From Micropruina sp. (GTDB lineage: Bacteria > Actinomycetota > Actinomycetes > Propionibacteriales > Propionibacteriaceae): DNA of 64,000 nucleotides. How positions within the stretch are numbered: position 1 is the stretch's first letter; every line of letters begins with the position of its first letter. The DNA lies in NCBI GenBank assembly GCA_016711105.1, contig JADJTO010000006.1, forward strand, positions 111,504 through 175,503. Reading direction: 5' to 3'. A model generated the notes under the pieces. That model was not told the origin of the DNA and made no database searches. It worked only from the letters and a program-made list of their open reading frames with translations. A program made the position numbers and the translations under genes. Positions 37,510 through 46,872 of the stretch are shown here, in pieces.

Positions 37510-37568
37510 ACCGCCACGATACAGATTTAACCTCATCTGCGATACAAGTCTGCACACTTCTACGATAC
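37507..37568 (-). repeat. Leaderless promoter with three 23-bp-spaced direct repeats (copy 1)
   Basis: CGATAC occurs at 37517-37522, 37540-37545 and 37563-37568, exactly 23 bp apart. On the minus strand the most downstream copy forms the -10 box TATCGT (37516-37521), ending 6 nt before the GTG start at 37509. The repeats are therefore superimposed on a leaderless promoter and could bind the regulator on one face of the helix. Confidence 0.75.
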
Positions 37569-37816
37569 GTTTCCGGCACTTGAAGTCAGTCGCGCGACCA
37601 CATACAAGGCGGAGCTAGCCGAAGACTCTCCCTGATCCGTGGAATTGCCTCCGGAAGTGATCCACGCGCGGGCAGCCACCGTGCGCAGCCGGGCGGGACG
37701 AGCCGCCGCCCCTCCCGCCTGTCTCTCGAGGCGGCCCCCTGACGCCCTGATCGGGAACCTACGATGGAGCCTGTGACATTGCTCCCTTGGTGGGACGCTC
37801 CCGAGTGGAGCCAGCG

Positions 37817-38248
37817 GTGACCCGGGATCGCAACCCCGCTGGCCGGCCGCAACAGGCGCGACCGCGGGATGCTCTCGGCCGTCCGCTCCCGTACGGGGCC
37901 GCCGGGGTCGAGCCCGTGTCCGAAGAACCGCTGCCTCCGCTTGAGGCGCTGGAGCTGGCTCGGAAGCTGGTGGAAGAGGGCAGGCCATTCGCCGCGCACG
38001 AGGTCATGGAGGCCCGCTGGAAGGCTTGCCCGGACGAGGAACGTCAGCTATGGCAGGGCCTCGCGCAGCTGTGCGTCGGCCTGACCCACGCGGCCCGCGG
38101 AAATGACGTCGGAGCTAACCGGCTGATCGACCGGGCCGCGGGTCGACTCGCTGCCTACGGTGCCGGTGGAGGACCCACTTACGGACTGGATCTAGGGGTC
38201 GTAGTCGCCTGCGTGCGTGGACAGGCGGCACAGGGCCGTGAACGCTAG
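37817..38248 (+). CDS. DUF309 domain protein
   Basis: 143 aa from GTG at 37817 with GGAG 7 nt upstream. After a Pro/Arg-rich N-terminus (~50 aa), the DUF309 core is clear: LARKLVEEGRPFAAHEVMEA, 'WKACPDEERQLWQGLAQLCV' and 'LTHAARGNDVGANRLIDRAA'. The family is helical and of unknown function; the conserved His and Glu in AHEVMEARW are typical. The downstream small gene overlaps its 3' end by 11 nt, suggesting an operon. Confidence 0.85.
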   Translation: MTRDRNPAGRPQQARPRDALGRPLPYGAAGVEPVSEEPLPPLEALELARKLVEEGRPFAAHEVMEARWKACPDEERQLWQGLAQLCVGLTHAARGNDVGANRLIDRAAGRLAAYGAGGGPTYGLDLGVVVACVRGQAAQGRER

Positions 38249-38543
38249 CCCAGCCCCCGAACCCGACAATGACGAGTCGGCCGCGATCGACCCGGACGCC
38301 GGGCCAGGGACGCGTGATGCCCTTGCCGCCTTGCTGCGTTGGGAGCAGGCGGGCGGGGAATGGGTCATGCGCGCAGAGCAAGCCACGTCCACAGTTGTCG
38401 ACCTGACCACCTGCGACGGCGGCGACGTCATGGGGCAATTGGTCTCGTCGAATCCCGAGTTCGTCGCCTACGTGTTGGCCGACGTCTCGCAGGTACCTGA
38501 TCGGCAACAGAGGGCTCGGCAGGCTGGACCGCTGGGCCATTGA
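38238..38543 (+). CDS. Small conserved hypothetical protein ('CDGG' family)
   Basis: 101 aa from GTG at 38238 (start could also be 38217). The core 'ALLRWEQAGGEWVMRAEQAT', 'VVDLTTCDGGDVMGQLVSSN' and 'EFVAYV' resembles short actinobacterial proteins of unknown function with an LxRWE...TCDGGE pattern. It overlaps the DUF309 gene. The tail after 'VLADVSQVPD' looks like a frame change, because a different frame downstream reads as protein to 38725. Confidence 0.55.
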   Translation: MNASPAPEPDNDESAAIDPDAGPGTRDALAALLRWEQAGGEWVMRAEQATSTVVDLTTCDGGDVMGQLVSSNPEFVAYVLADVSQVPDRQQRARQAGPLGH

Positions 38544-39078
38544 CAGCTTGGGTCTGCCAAATTCGTGCCGCGGGCGAGCCTGGGCGACGCAGCTTGCCCT
38601 CGACCGCGACCAAACCGAGCTAATCCCCCTGCTTGATTCCGCGGGTCCGAGGCCAACAGGTCTCGTTGTCGAACTCGTCGTTCTGCAGCGCAGCCTCCCG
38701 GCGAACCTCAAGTTGGTCCACTGAAAATCTGCAAGTTTCCCAACGAAGATCTGCAAGTTCGATGCGAACTCCTCAAGGTCAAAGCAGTCGACGACTCCCT
38801 GGCCGGACCTCCGGAGATCGTCGCGCTGATGCCTTTGAGCCAAATGGGGTGGCCCCGCCGCACCACATGCAGGCCTGCTCCACAGGAATCGCAGGATCAA
38901 CTGCGGTCCATGGACGGTGGCACCCAGGTCGCACCGCTGCACTGCTGGATCCAAGTCCTCACCACCTCCGGCCCCCGGGAACACCGGACGCTCTGACGAC
39001 TCACCGACGGGCCCGTGCGAAATTGTCGTCGACATCCGTCAAGCTATGGAGCGTGAGGTTCAGAGGCGCCGTGGGCAG
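38544..39078. other. Gap with an orphan coding-like fragment and repeats
   Basis: No complete gene. From about 38490 to 38725 one + frame reads as plausible protein (LIGNRGLGRLDRWAIDSLGL, RAWATQLALDRDQTELIPLL, TGLVVELVVLQRSLPANLKL) and then stops; I do not recognise it and it has no start. A repeat array follows at 38709-38759. The rest to 39078 shows nothing I can name. Confidence 0.5.
38709..38759. repeat. Orphan array of 22/23-bp-spaced repeats
   Basis: CAAGTT occurs at 38709-38714, 38732-38737 and 38754-38759 (spacings 23 and 22). The last two belong to 15-bp units GAAAATCTGCAAGTT (38723-38737) and GAAGATCTGCAAGTT (38745-38759), 14/15 identical. The layout matches the promoter arrays of the two AAA_14 genes, but no such gene is attached. 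Confidence 0.7.
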
Positions 39079-39471
39079 ATGAAGAAGCGCATCGCGGTCG
39101 TGGGCGCCGTCATTGTCGAGGGCGGCCGCATGTACTGCACCCAGCGTGGGCCGGGAAGCCTAGAGGGCTACTGGGAGTTCCCCGGCGGCAAGCTTGAGCC
39201 TGGCGAGGCGCCAAGGGAGGCGTTAGTCCGTGAGATCCGCGAAGAACTGGGTTGCAGAGTTGAGGTAGGCACGAAGGTGGTTACCACCGAGCACGAATAC
39301 GACTTCGCCGTGGTCGTCCTCACGACTTTCTATTGCAGGTTGATCGATGGCGAACCAAGCCTCTCGGAACACATCAACGCCGCTTGGCTTTCCTCAGATG
39401 AGCTGGCAGGCTTAAATTGGGCACCCGCAGATATCCCGGCCGTCCGACATATCCAGGGTGACCTAGCATGA
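39079..39471 (+). CDS. Nudix (deoxy)nucleoside triphosphate pyrophosphohydrolase
   Basis: 130 aa, MutT-like. The Nudix box is complete: GGKLEPGEAPREALVREI then REELG (GX5EX7REUXEEXGU). 'MKKRIAVVGAVIVEGGRMYC' and 'EHEYDFAVVVLTTFYC' are typical of the 8-oxo-dGTP/CTP group. An upstream in-frame ATG at 39046 would add 11 residues; 39079 gives the usual family start. The stop overlaps the helicase ATG (ATGA), so both proteins are made from one message. Nucleotide sanitation or signal degradation are possible roles. Confidence 0.9.
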   Translation: MKKRIAVVGAVIVEGGRMYCTQRGPGSLEGYWEFPGGKLEPGEAPREALVREIREELGCRVEVGTKVVTTEHEYDFAVVVLTTFYCRLIDGEPSLSEHINAAWLSSDELAGLNWAPADIPAVRHIQGDLA

Positions 39472-42368
39472 CGACCGACTTCGTATGGGGAGACCCCCTC
39501 GCTCTGGACGTGCGATTCGGCTATCTCGGTGGCGAAGTGCGGGCGCCGCGGCAACAACACCCTCAGGTCGTGCTGAACGGCCCGAGCGATTCAGTCCTGC
39601 GGATATTGCGCGAGGAAATCTCCAAGTGCGCGGCCTTTCTCTTCTCCGTGGCGTTTGTAACCCCACGCGCGCTCGCCCTGCTCAAACAAGAACTCGTCGA
39701 CTTCACTGGTACGGGACGGATCGTCACCTCAGACTACCTTGCCTTCAACTCCCCAGCCGCCTTCCTGGAGTTGATGAACCTGAAGCAGCTTGGCATCGAG
39801 GTCCGCCTGCATCAGTCACCCGCTTTCCACCCAAAGGGCTACATTTTCGAGCACCGCACTGCGATCACCGCGATGGTCGGCAGTTCGAATCTAACCGAAA
39901 CGGCGCTAGTCACCAATCACGAATGGAACCTCAAAGTCACCGCGGCTCGGGGTAGCGACTTGGCCGCCCAGTTTGCGAACTTGGTCGGCGAACAGGTGCG
40001 AGAGTCCGTGCCTCTCACTGACCAGTGGATCGCCGACTACGCAGCGCGCTACGTGGCGCCCACCACCCGTTCCGTCAGGGATCGCGCTGGCCTGGCCCCG
40101 GTCCTGACGCCGTCGACCCTGGTCCCAAACGCGATGCAGATGGACGCTCTTGTTGCGATCGCCGACTTGCGCGCCAAGGGTGCCGCGCGCGCGATCGTGA
40201 TCTCGGCGACCGGTACCGGCAAGACCATGCTCTCGGCGCTCGACGTGCGGGAGTTCGGGGCAAAGCGACTCTTATTTGTCGTCCATCGGGAGCAGATCCT
40301 CGACCGCACAATCCAGGAGTACAAGCTAGTGCTCGGGGGCGCGGATGGCGACTACGGCAAGCTCTCCGGGGGCGTGAAGCAGCCCGGCCCCCGTTACGTC
40401 TTCGCCACCGTCCAAACGCTCTCGCAGCGCGAGGTGCTCGAGTGGTTCGCCCCGGACACCTTTGATTACATCGTCATGGACGAAGCGCACCGCGCTGGTG
40501 CGATCACCCATCAGCGGGTTCTGGCCCACTTCACGCCCAGGTTCTTGCTCGGAATGACCGCAACTCCTGAGCGCACCGACGGCTTCAATGTCTTCGAGTT
40601 GTTCGACTACAACGTGCCGTACGAGATTCGGCTGAATCGGGCGCTGGAAGAGGACATGCTCTGCCCCTTCCACTACTACGGGGTGGCTGACATCACGCTC
40701 GATTCAGGCGTGATGCTCACGGGCGAGGCCGACCTAGCCGTTCTCGTCTCACCAGAACGGGTCAACCACTTGATCAAGGCAATCGAGATCTACGGACAGG
40801 CCAGTGTTGCGCCACGCGGCCTGATCTTCTGCAGCCGTAGGCAAGAGGCCCGGCTACTGTCAGCCGCACTCAACCAGCACATGCTCCGGGGGCGCGCTAT
40901 CAGAACTGTCTTCCTCAGTGGCGCCGACCCAATTCCCACACGCGAGCGGGCAGTACAGGACCTCGAATCCGGACGGCTCGACTACATCCTCACTGTCGAC
41001 GTGTTTAACGAGGGGGTCGACATCCCTTCGATCAATCAGGTTATTATGCTGCGACAGACTCAGTCAGCGATCGTTTTCGTGCAGCAGTTGGGCCGCGGCC
41101 TTCGCAAGGCTGTCAATAAGGATTGTGTGATCGTCCTTGACTTCATCGGGAACTACACCAACAACTACCTCATCCCGATTGCCTTGTTCGGGGACGAGTC
41201 GCTGAACAAGGAGTCGCTTAAGCAACACCTGATCTCAGCAGAGGAGGCAGGCGTCCTTCCCGGCCTGGCGAGCATCCGTTTCGATCGGATCTCGCAGGAG
41301 CGCGTGCTGAGCTCGATCGTCTCGACCCGGCTAGACAGCATGGTGAATCTCAAGAACGCGATCGAGACCATGCGGAACCGGTTGGGCAGGGTGCCTGCCC
41401 TGTCGGACTTTCTTCGGTTCGACTCGGTTGATCCCGTGCTGCTGGCCACCAAGGACACCAGCTATCCCGCCCTGGTCGAGCGCGTGCTGCGCGAACCGTC
41501 CGGCCTCACAAAGCTCGAACGCAAGGCTCTCGATCTGCTCTCCCACGAGGTGATGACCTCCAAGCGCGCCCATGAGTTCCTCCTCCTTCAGACGCTGGTC
41601 GAGGTCGGGCCTGTTTCGAGGGATGAACTCGCGGGCCTCTTCGCTGCCAAGGGGCTACCGAACGACGACCTCCACGTTGCAAGCGCGATCGACACTTTCA
41701 CGCTCAACACGCACAGCGACGCCGACAAGAGACGCTACGAGGGCGGAGTGGTTAGCGCCGATCACAGGGGCTTGGTTGCACTCAGCACGTCCGTCGACGA
41801 TTCGATCCGGCACTCTCCTGCTTTCGCGGCGGCCGTCCTCGACCTAACCAACACGGGCCTCACACTGGTCGCAAAACGCTACGCAGCCGCCGCCCCGTTC
41901 GCAGCGGGCCGGCAGTACTCTCGCAAGGAGGTCACCAGGCTGCTCTGCTGGCCGCGAAAGTGGACGTCGACCCTGTACGGCTACCGAGTCCATCGGGAGA
42001 CCGGGGCCTGCGCGATCTTCGTCACGCTCCATAAGTCGGACGAGATCACGGCCAGCACGGCCTACGAGGACCAACTGCTCGACACCACCGCGATGCTCTG
42101 GTACACCCGAAGTCGCCGGACACTGGCCAGCGATGAGGTACGCGCCATCGTCGACAACGACGTTGCCCTCCACGTCTTCGTCAAGAAGGACGATGCCGAA
42201 GGGACCGACTTCTACTACCTCGGGCGGGCGACCTCACACGCGGCCGAGCAGACCACCATGCTTGGCGAGGGCGGCACACCGCTCAACGTAGTTCGAATGA
42301 GGCTGCAGTTCGAGGAGCCAATCGAATCTGCGTTGTTCGACTACTTCCACCCCACGATCACCGGCTGA
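39468..42368 (+). CDS. PLD-nuclease / DEAD-box helicase / DUF3427 protein
   Basis: 966 aa. The N-terminal phospholipase-D-like domain (~25-200) has 'FHPKGYIFEHR' with HxK and 'VGSSNLTETAL'. The SF2 helicase has Walker A SATGTGKTMLSAL (about residue 246), 'VVHREQILDRT', 'IVMDEAHRAGA' (337), 'GMTATPERTDG' and motif VI 'QQLGRGLRK' (538). The C-terminal DUF3427 domain (~760-960) includes 'YSRKEVTRLLCWPRKWTSTL' and 'YYLGRA'. It should act on DNA in an ATP-dependent way and possibly cut it. Translational coupling to a Nudix hydrolase, among other defence genes, suggests phage defence. Confidence 0.9.
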   Translation: MTTDFVWGDPLALDVRFGYLGGEVRAPRQQHPQVVLNGPSDSVLRILREEISKCAAFLFSVAFVTPRALALLKQELVDFTGTGRIVTSDYLAFNSPAAFLELMNLKQLGIEVRLHQSPAFHPKGYIFEHRTAITAMVGSSNLTETALVTNHEWNLKVTAARGSDLAAQFANLVGEQVRESVPLTDQWIADYAARYVAPTTRSVRDRAGLAPVLTPSTLVPNAMQMDALVAIADLRAKGAARAIVISATGTGKTMLSALDVREFGAKRLLFVVHREQILDRTIQEYKLVLGGADGDYGKLSGGVKQPGPRYVFATVQTLSQREVLEWFAPDTFDYIVMDEAHRAGAITHQRVLAHFTPRFLLGMTATPERTDGFNVFELFDYNVPYEIRLNRALEEDMLCPFHYYGVADITLDSGVMLTGEADLAVLVSPERVNHLIKAIEIYGQASVAPRGLIFCSRRQEARLLSAALNQHMLRGRAIRTVFLSGADPIPTRERAVQDLESGRLDYILTVDVFNEGVDIPSINQVIMLRQTQSAIVFVQQLGRGLRKAVNKDCVIVLDFIGNYTNNYLIPIALFGDESLNKESLKQHLISAEEAGVLPGLASIRFDRISQERVLSSIVSTRLDSMVNLKNAIETMRNRLGRVPALSDFLRFDSVDPVLLATKDTSYPALVERVLREPSGLTKLERKALDLLSHEVMTSKRAHEFLLLQTLVEVGPVSRDELAGLFAAKGLPNDDLHVASAIDTFTLNTHSDADKRRYEGGVVSADHRGLVALSTSVDDSIRHSPAFAAAVLDLTNTGLTLVAKRYAAAAPFAAGRQYSRKEVTRLLCWPRKWTSTLYGYRVHRETGACAIFVTLHKSDEITASTAYEDQLLDTTAMLWYTRSRRTLASDEVRAIVDNDVALHVFVKKDDAEGTDFYYLGRATSHAAEQTTMLGEGGTPLNVVRMRLQFEEPIESALFDYFHPTITG

Positions 42369-42598
42369 CATCACGACAAAAGTTGCTCCGTACGGACGGG
42401 TTAGCCCGCCGACCAATGACTCGGGCGCATCCCGTGAAGCTGGGACGAACCACCGCGGGTCCTCCCCGGTGACCATGGTGGGTTTTCACCTGACGCCCGA
42501 CAAGGCCACTCGTTCCGATGGGCGAGCTTCCCCTCGACCATCAGCTACGTACCTGCGGGAGTGACGATTCCAAGCAGTTCGTTGGACTCCGGCCTCGC

Positions 42599-43849
42599 CT
42601 ACGGGCCCAGACACCCGATCGGGATGACATGGACGCCGTCGTCACGCCGTCCGCCAGGACCGGTGCTTGTGATCACCCCGAGGCAGGCTGGCTGACCGTG
42701 CCGTTCGGTGTCGACACTTCTGGCGAACCGGAGTAGCGCGGCCGCGGCGGCATCGACGGCATCGGGGTTGAGCTTGATCTCAAATGCACCCCACAGGCTG
42801 GGGCCGATCGTGACGATGGCATCAACCCTGTTGCCGTTGGAGTCACGCCAAGAGTCGACTCGACCATCCAGAAGTTGGGCATACACCCGAAGGTCACGAA
42901 CAACGAGCCCCTCGAAGTGGAGCCCGAGAGCGTGAAGATCATGGCTCAACTCGGCTGAGCCCACGCCGAGCGCGGCCGGCCCCAGTGACGGGTCGACGAA
43001 GTAGCGGACTTCCGCCGCCCGGAGCCGAGCACGAGAACGCATGTGAGGAAGCCATGCTTCCGAGTTTTCCGTCAGGTGCAGCCGCTCGAGGGCCGAGAGG
43101 TAGGCGGCCAGGGTCTCTTTTGCGATCGGACCGGCCTCACCACCCACATCCCTTGCCAGTTCGGCTGCCTTCGCTGCCTGACCGACCGACCGTCCGAGCG
43201 CGGCGAGGAGGCGCCGGAGGTTCACGGGGTCGCGGCGCGACCCGAGTGTCTGGATGTCCACTTCGACGATGTTGGCGAGGTAGTCCCGCAGCCACCGCCT
43301 CGCTCTTCGCTCGTCGGTGCCGACAAGTTCGGGCCAGCCACCAATGATGATCCTCTTGACCAGTTCATCGAAGCTGAGGTGTGTCCCGAGACCTGTCTGT
43401 CGCTCGCCATCGAGTAGCGCGGCCAGCGACATCTCTCCGTTCGATTGCCCCGATTCGAACAGCGTCATGGGACGCATCGCCATCACGGAGAAGCGGCCGG
43501 CCCCCGAGTGCCGGGACGCGTCGTGCTTCGGTGTTGCTGAGCCGGTGAGGATGTAGAGGCCGGGGCCGTTCCGGTCGTCGACCTGACGGCGCACCCGGTT
43601 CCAGATGGCAGGCTCCACCTGCCACTCGTCGAACAGGATGGGGGTCGGGTTAGCGAAAAGCCGGTTCGGATCCAGCGTCACGAGGCCTCGGGCGGCCGCA
43701 TCCTCATCCAACCTGAAGACGGTTTCTGCTTGTCGTGTCGCGGTGGCAGTCTTTCCACACGCCTTTGGACCCTCGATCAGGATGGCGCCGATGTAGCCGA
43801 GCCGCTCCTGTAGTTCCTGATCGGCGATGCGCGGAAGGTAGCTGGCCAC
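42599..43849 (-). CDS. AAA_14/DUF4143 ATP-binding protein (copy 2)
   Basis: 416 aa from GTG at 43849. The N-terminus ASYLPRIADQELQERLGYIG aligns with copy 1 (EYLPRIVDRQLDRLL). Walker A is EGPKACGKTAT, Walker B ILFDEWQ, with 'HSGAGRFSVMAMRPMTLFES' next. The DUF4143 part has 'GNRVDAIVTIGPSLWGAFEI' then KLN, the PD-(D/E)XK-like site, and both proteins end in the same 'LGP'. The overall identity with copy 1 is low, so they are old paralogues or independent arrivals. The promoter is leaderless and carries two 23-bp-spaced repeats. Confidence 0.88.
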   Translation of the reverse strand: MASYLPRIADQELQERLGYIGAILIEGPKACGKTATATRQAETVFRLDEDAAARGLVTLDPNRLFANPTPILFDEWQVEPAIWNRVRRQVDDRNGPGLYILTGSATPKHDASRHSGAGRFSVMAMRPMTLFESGQSNGEMSLAALLDGERQTGLGTHLSFDELVKRIIIGGWPELVGTDERRARRWLRDYLANIVEVDIQTLGSRRDPVNLRRLLAALGRSVGQAAKAAELARDVGGEAGPIAKETLAAYLSALERLHLTENSEAWLPHMRSRARLRAAEVRYFVDPSLGPAALGVGSAELSHDLHALGLHFEGLVVRDLRVYAQLLDGRVDSWRDSNGNRVDAIVTIGPSLWGAFEIKLNPDAVDAAAAALLRFARSVDTERHGQPACLGVITSTGPGGRRDDGVHVIPIGCLGP

Positions 43850-43895
43850 TGTCTCAGTCTACCATTTGCATACCCTGCACTCTACCTTTTGCATA
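43847..43895 (-). repeat. Leaderless promoter with two 23-bp-spaced direct repeats (copy 2)
   Basis: 15-bp units TCTACCATTTGCATA (43858-43872) and TCTACCTTTTGCATA (43881-43895), 14/15 identical, are spaced 23 bp. On the minus strand the downstream unit supplies the -10 box TAGACT (43856-43861), 6 nt from the GTG. The geometry is identical to copy 1, while the repeat sequence is different. Confidence 0.75.
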
Positions 43896-43896
43896 G

Positions 43897-46872
43897 TCAC
43901 GAGTCTCCTGATTGGAGGGGAAGACGGGCCCGGAGGGTGAGGATCTCGAAGGGTCGTAGGTCGAAATGGACCACTCCTCCCATGCGGTCCAACCTCTTGT
44001 CCATGGCATCTTCAAGTAGATTCACCGCCCACACGGTGGCACCGTCGATCGAGAGTTCCCCGTGCGACGGCTTTCCTAGCGACTCATAGAGGCGCACGAT
44101 CAACTCCCCAGAGCCATCTTCAGCCAGCTTGACCGTGTCAATCACCAGTCCGGCCCCGTCAAGGTGAACCAGTGGGTCGATTTCGTGCTCAGCGCCGTCG
44201 ATCACGATCATCGGCATCGACAGGTCGTACGCAGATTCGACGACGGCTGCCAAGTCTGCGTCGACCAGGAGTCGCGTCCTGAAGGTGTGCGCGCCTTGGT
44301 CGCTGTCGGGGTCGGGATACTGCGGCCCGCGAAGGAGAGTCTGGCGAATCTGAGTCAGGTATTGAGCCCCGTCCCCGGACGGGTCCGGGATCCGCGTAAC
44401 GTCATGACCGTATGTCGCATCGTTGAGTACCGCGGCACCTCTGGCCCCGTCGCTGACATGGATCCAACGCTGCGCGACGATTTCGAACCGGGCCTCATCC
44501 CACGATGTATTCTCGTGCACCGCCCGACGGACATGGCCAAACTGGGTCTCGGCGATTGACTCCCGCGCTTCAACACGAAGCGGAAAAGCGAGCTTCAACA
44601 GCCGCTGTTGCTCATGCCAGTCGACGTGACTGGTCACATCAACGCCGGACCCGCTGAGGCGGATCTATTGCGTGAGGATCGAACGCGACACCCGTCGAAT
44701 GATGGTGACCGAGTCGTCGTTGAGGGTGAGCTCGCAGTGCTGAGGTAGGTCGAGCGCCAGCCGACGGTAGTGCTTATCTATGTCCCATGCGTCCCAGTCG
44801 GTGGGGATGTCCTGGTGGAATTGCAGCTGGTTCGCCGGAATGGTCTGGTCGAGGTAGTCGTGCCCGGTTGTTCGGCTGATCAGCTTGGTGAATGTCCCCT
44901 CGGCGGAAATGTGAAGCTCGAGCTGGTCGTTGCTCAGCGTGAGCGTCTGGCCATGGCTACCCACTCGAACCCGGTCGGATGTGGAAGCGATGGGACCAAC
45001 CGAATGTCCTTCGACCCCTTCGCGTCGGAACGGTGAGGAGTTGACCGACAACCGTTCACGTCCATCCCCTGTCAGGGCGTGGAGGGAGTCGTCGATGATC
45101 GCTTTGAGTCGCACCTCATCCTCCGAGTGCATCCGTTCAGCGTCCTGATGGACCCACGAAATGGAACTGCCCGGCAGGATGTCGTGGAACTGGAGCAGAA
45201 GAGTGCGTTGCCAGATGTCTGCGAGCTCACTCTGGGGGTAAGGGTGCCCCCGGCGAACGGCCGCGGTGGCTGCCCACAGCTCCGCTTCGCGGAGAAGTGT
45301 CTCACTTCGCCGATTCCCCCTCTTGGTGCGTGCCTGCGAGCTGTACGTACCCCGGTGCAATTCCAGGTACATCTCCCCGACCCACAAGGCGCGGTCTCTG
45401 GACTCAGCTTCAGCCGCAGCGAAGAAGCTTGCGGGGGAGCCGAACTGGACGCGCGGCAAGCCCTCGATATCGGCTGCCCGACGCCCGGCCTCAAGCATTT
45501 CCGCGGTCGGGCCACCCCCGCCGTCGCCATAGCCGAACGGAACGAGGCCCCCGGAGAAGGTCCGGTGATCCTCGAAGTTCCGCTCAGCGAATGCCAGCTC
45601 CATTGGTGAGAGATCGGAGTTGTAGGTCTCGACCGGAGTGAAATGCGTGAGGATCCGCGAGCCGTCGATGCCCTCCCAGTCGAACGTGTGATGAGGCATC
45701 CGGTTGGTCCGGTTCCAGGACATTTTCTGTCCAAAGAACCATCGGGCCCCCGCCAGGCGCGCGATTTGAGGAATGGCACCCGAGTAGCCGAAGCTGTCGG
45801 GTAACCACACCTCCTCACACGTGATGCCGAACTCCTCGCGGAAGAATCGCTGCCCCGCCACGAACTGGCGAGCCATGGCCTCGCCGCTCGGCATGTTGGT
45901 GTCGGACTCCACCCACATTCCACCGACTGGCACGAATCGACCATCCTGCACTTTCGCCCTTATCCGCGAGAACAGGTCCGGGTAGTACTCCTTCATCCAC
46001 GCGAACTGCTGGGCAGAAGAGCAGGCGAAGACGAGGTCGGGATCGGTGTCCATCAGGGCCACGACGTTTGAGAACGTGCGGGCGCACTTTCGAATGGTTT
46101 CGCGCAGTGGCCACAGCCACGCTGAGTCAATGTGGGCATGCCCGACGGCAGTCAATGTCATCGCGCTCGCATTGGCCGGAGCCGACAGTGTGGAGGCGAG
46201 CTCCTGCCGAGCGACCCCGGCTGTGGACTGGACGGAACGGGGATCGAGGACGCGCAGCATCCGCTCGAACGCCGCCAGGATCTGATCGCGCCGACGGATG
46301 CTGGTGTCCGGCTGGAGCGCAATTCCGCGGAGCGCATCAATGTCGGCGAGGAGCGCCTGGACCTGAAGGTCACGCAGGATGAGGGCTGCGCCACCGAACC
46401 GGTACAGCTCCACGTCCCCGGCGCTGTCCCACGAGCCTAGATGAGCCAGCGGGATGAGCCCGGTTCCGTCAGGGGTGTTCAGGGTCGGATTGGCCGCAGC
46501 CTCGACCCAGCGCAAAACCTCCTCGCCCGCATCCAGCTTCAACGGGACCCAGTGGTTGCGCGGCGAGAGCGCCCGCACCACCGAGCCATGCCTATCGAAC
46601 ACCAGGCCCTCTGCCTGAAAGCCGGCCTGGGCGGGGGAGAACCCAAGATCGACCTCAAGAGCCATCTCGGCCTTGCGTTGGGCCAAGGACTCAGACGTCC
46701 ACTCCTCGGGGATGCGGCCGCTCACTCTGAGCCACATGGTGTCCCATGCTCGGCCCCAGGAATCCCCGACGGCGAGCGGGGACAGATCTCTGAGCGTGGC
46801 CTCGCCGAACGGAATGGGCTCGCCGCCGACCGTTGCTGCCGCCACACAGAGGTGAACCCGTTCCAGCACCAC
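43897..46872 (-). pseudogene. GH38 alpha-mannosidase, in-frame amber stop and missing start codon
   Basis: A ~990-aa alpha-mannosidase in a single frame is cut by TAG at 44665-44667 (ILTQ-stop-IRLSGSG). Upstream part: N-terminal domain, then the GH38 zinc and nucleophile motifs HAHIDSAWLWPLRETIRK, 'GMWVESDTNMPSGE' and 'EVWLPDSFGYSG'. Downstream part: C-terminal beta-sandwich (DWHEQQRLLKLAFPLRVEAR to LPLQSG). Coding-like sequence continues past the GTG at 46872 to ~46953 (RRLDRIIREVIRPAVVLERV), where AAGGA precedes ATC-ATC-GAA but no ATG, GTG or TTG. A CAG-to-TAG change explains the stop. The gene probably no longer works. Confidence 0.88.

Noticed and set aside
37517..37568. Plasmid-type replication iterons at the CGATAC repeats
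   Set aside because: No Rep gene or AT-rich origin; the repeats sit exactly on a promoter.
38633..39082. 150-codon + frame in the gap before the Nudix gene
   Set aside because: Ser/Arg/Pro-rich, no motifs, crosses the repeat array; judged random.
44637..44667. Two separate genes in the alpha-mannosidase region
   Set aside because: Both halves share one frame and together match one full-length GH38 protein; a nonsense mutation is simpler.
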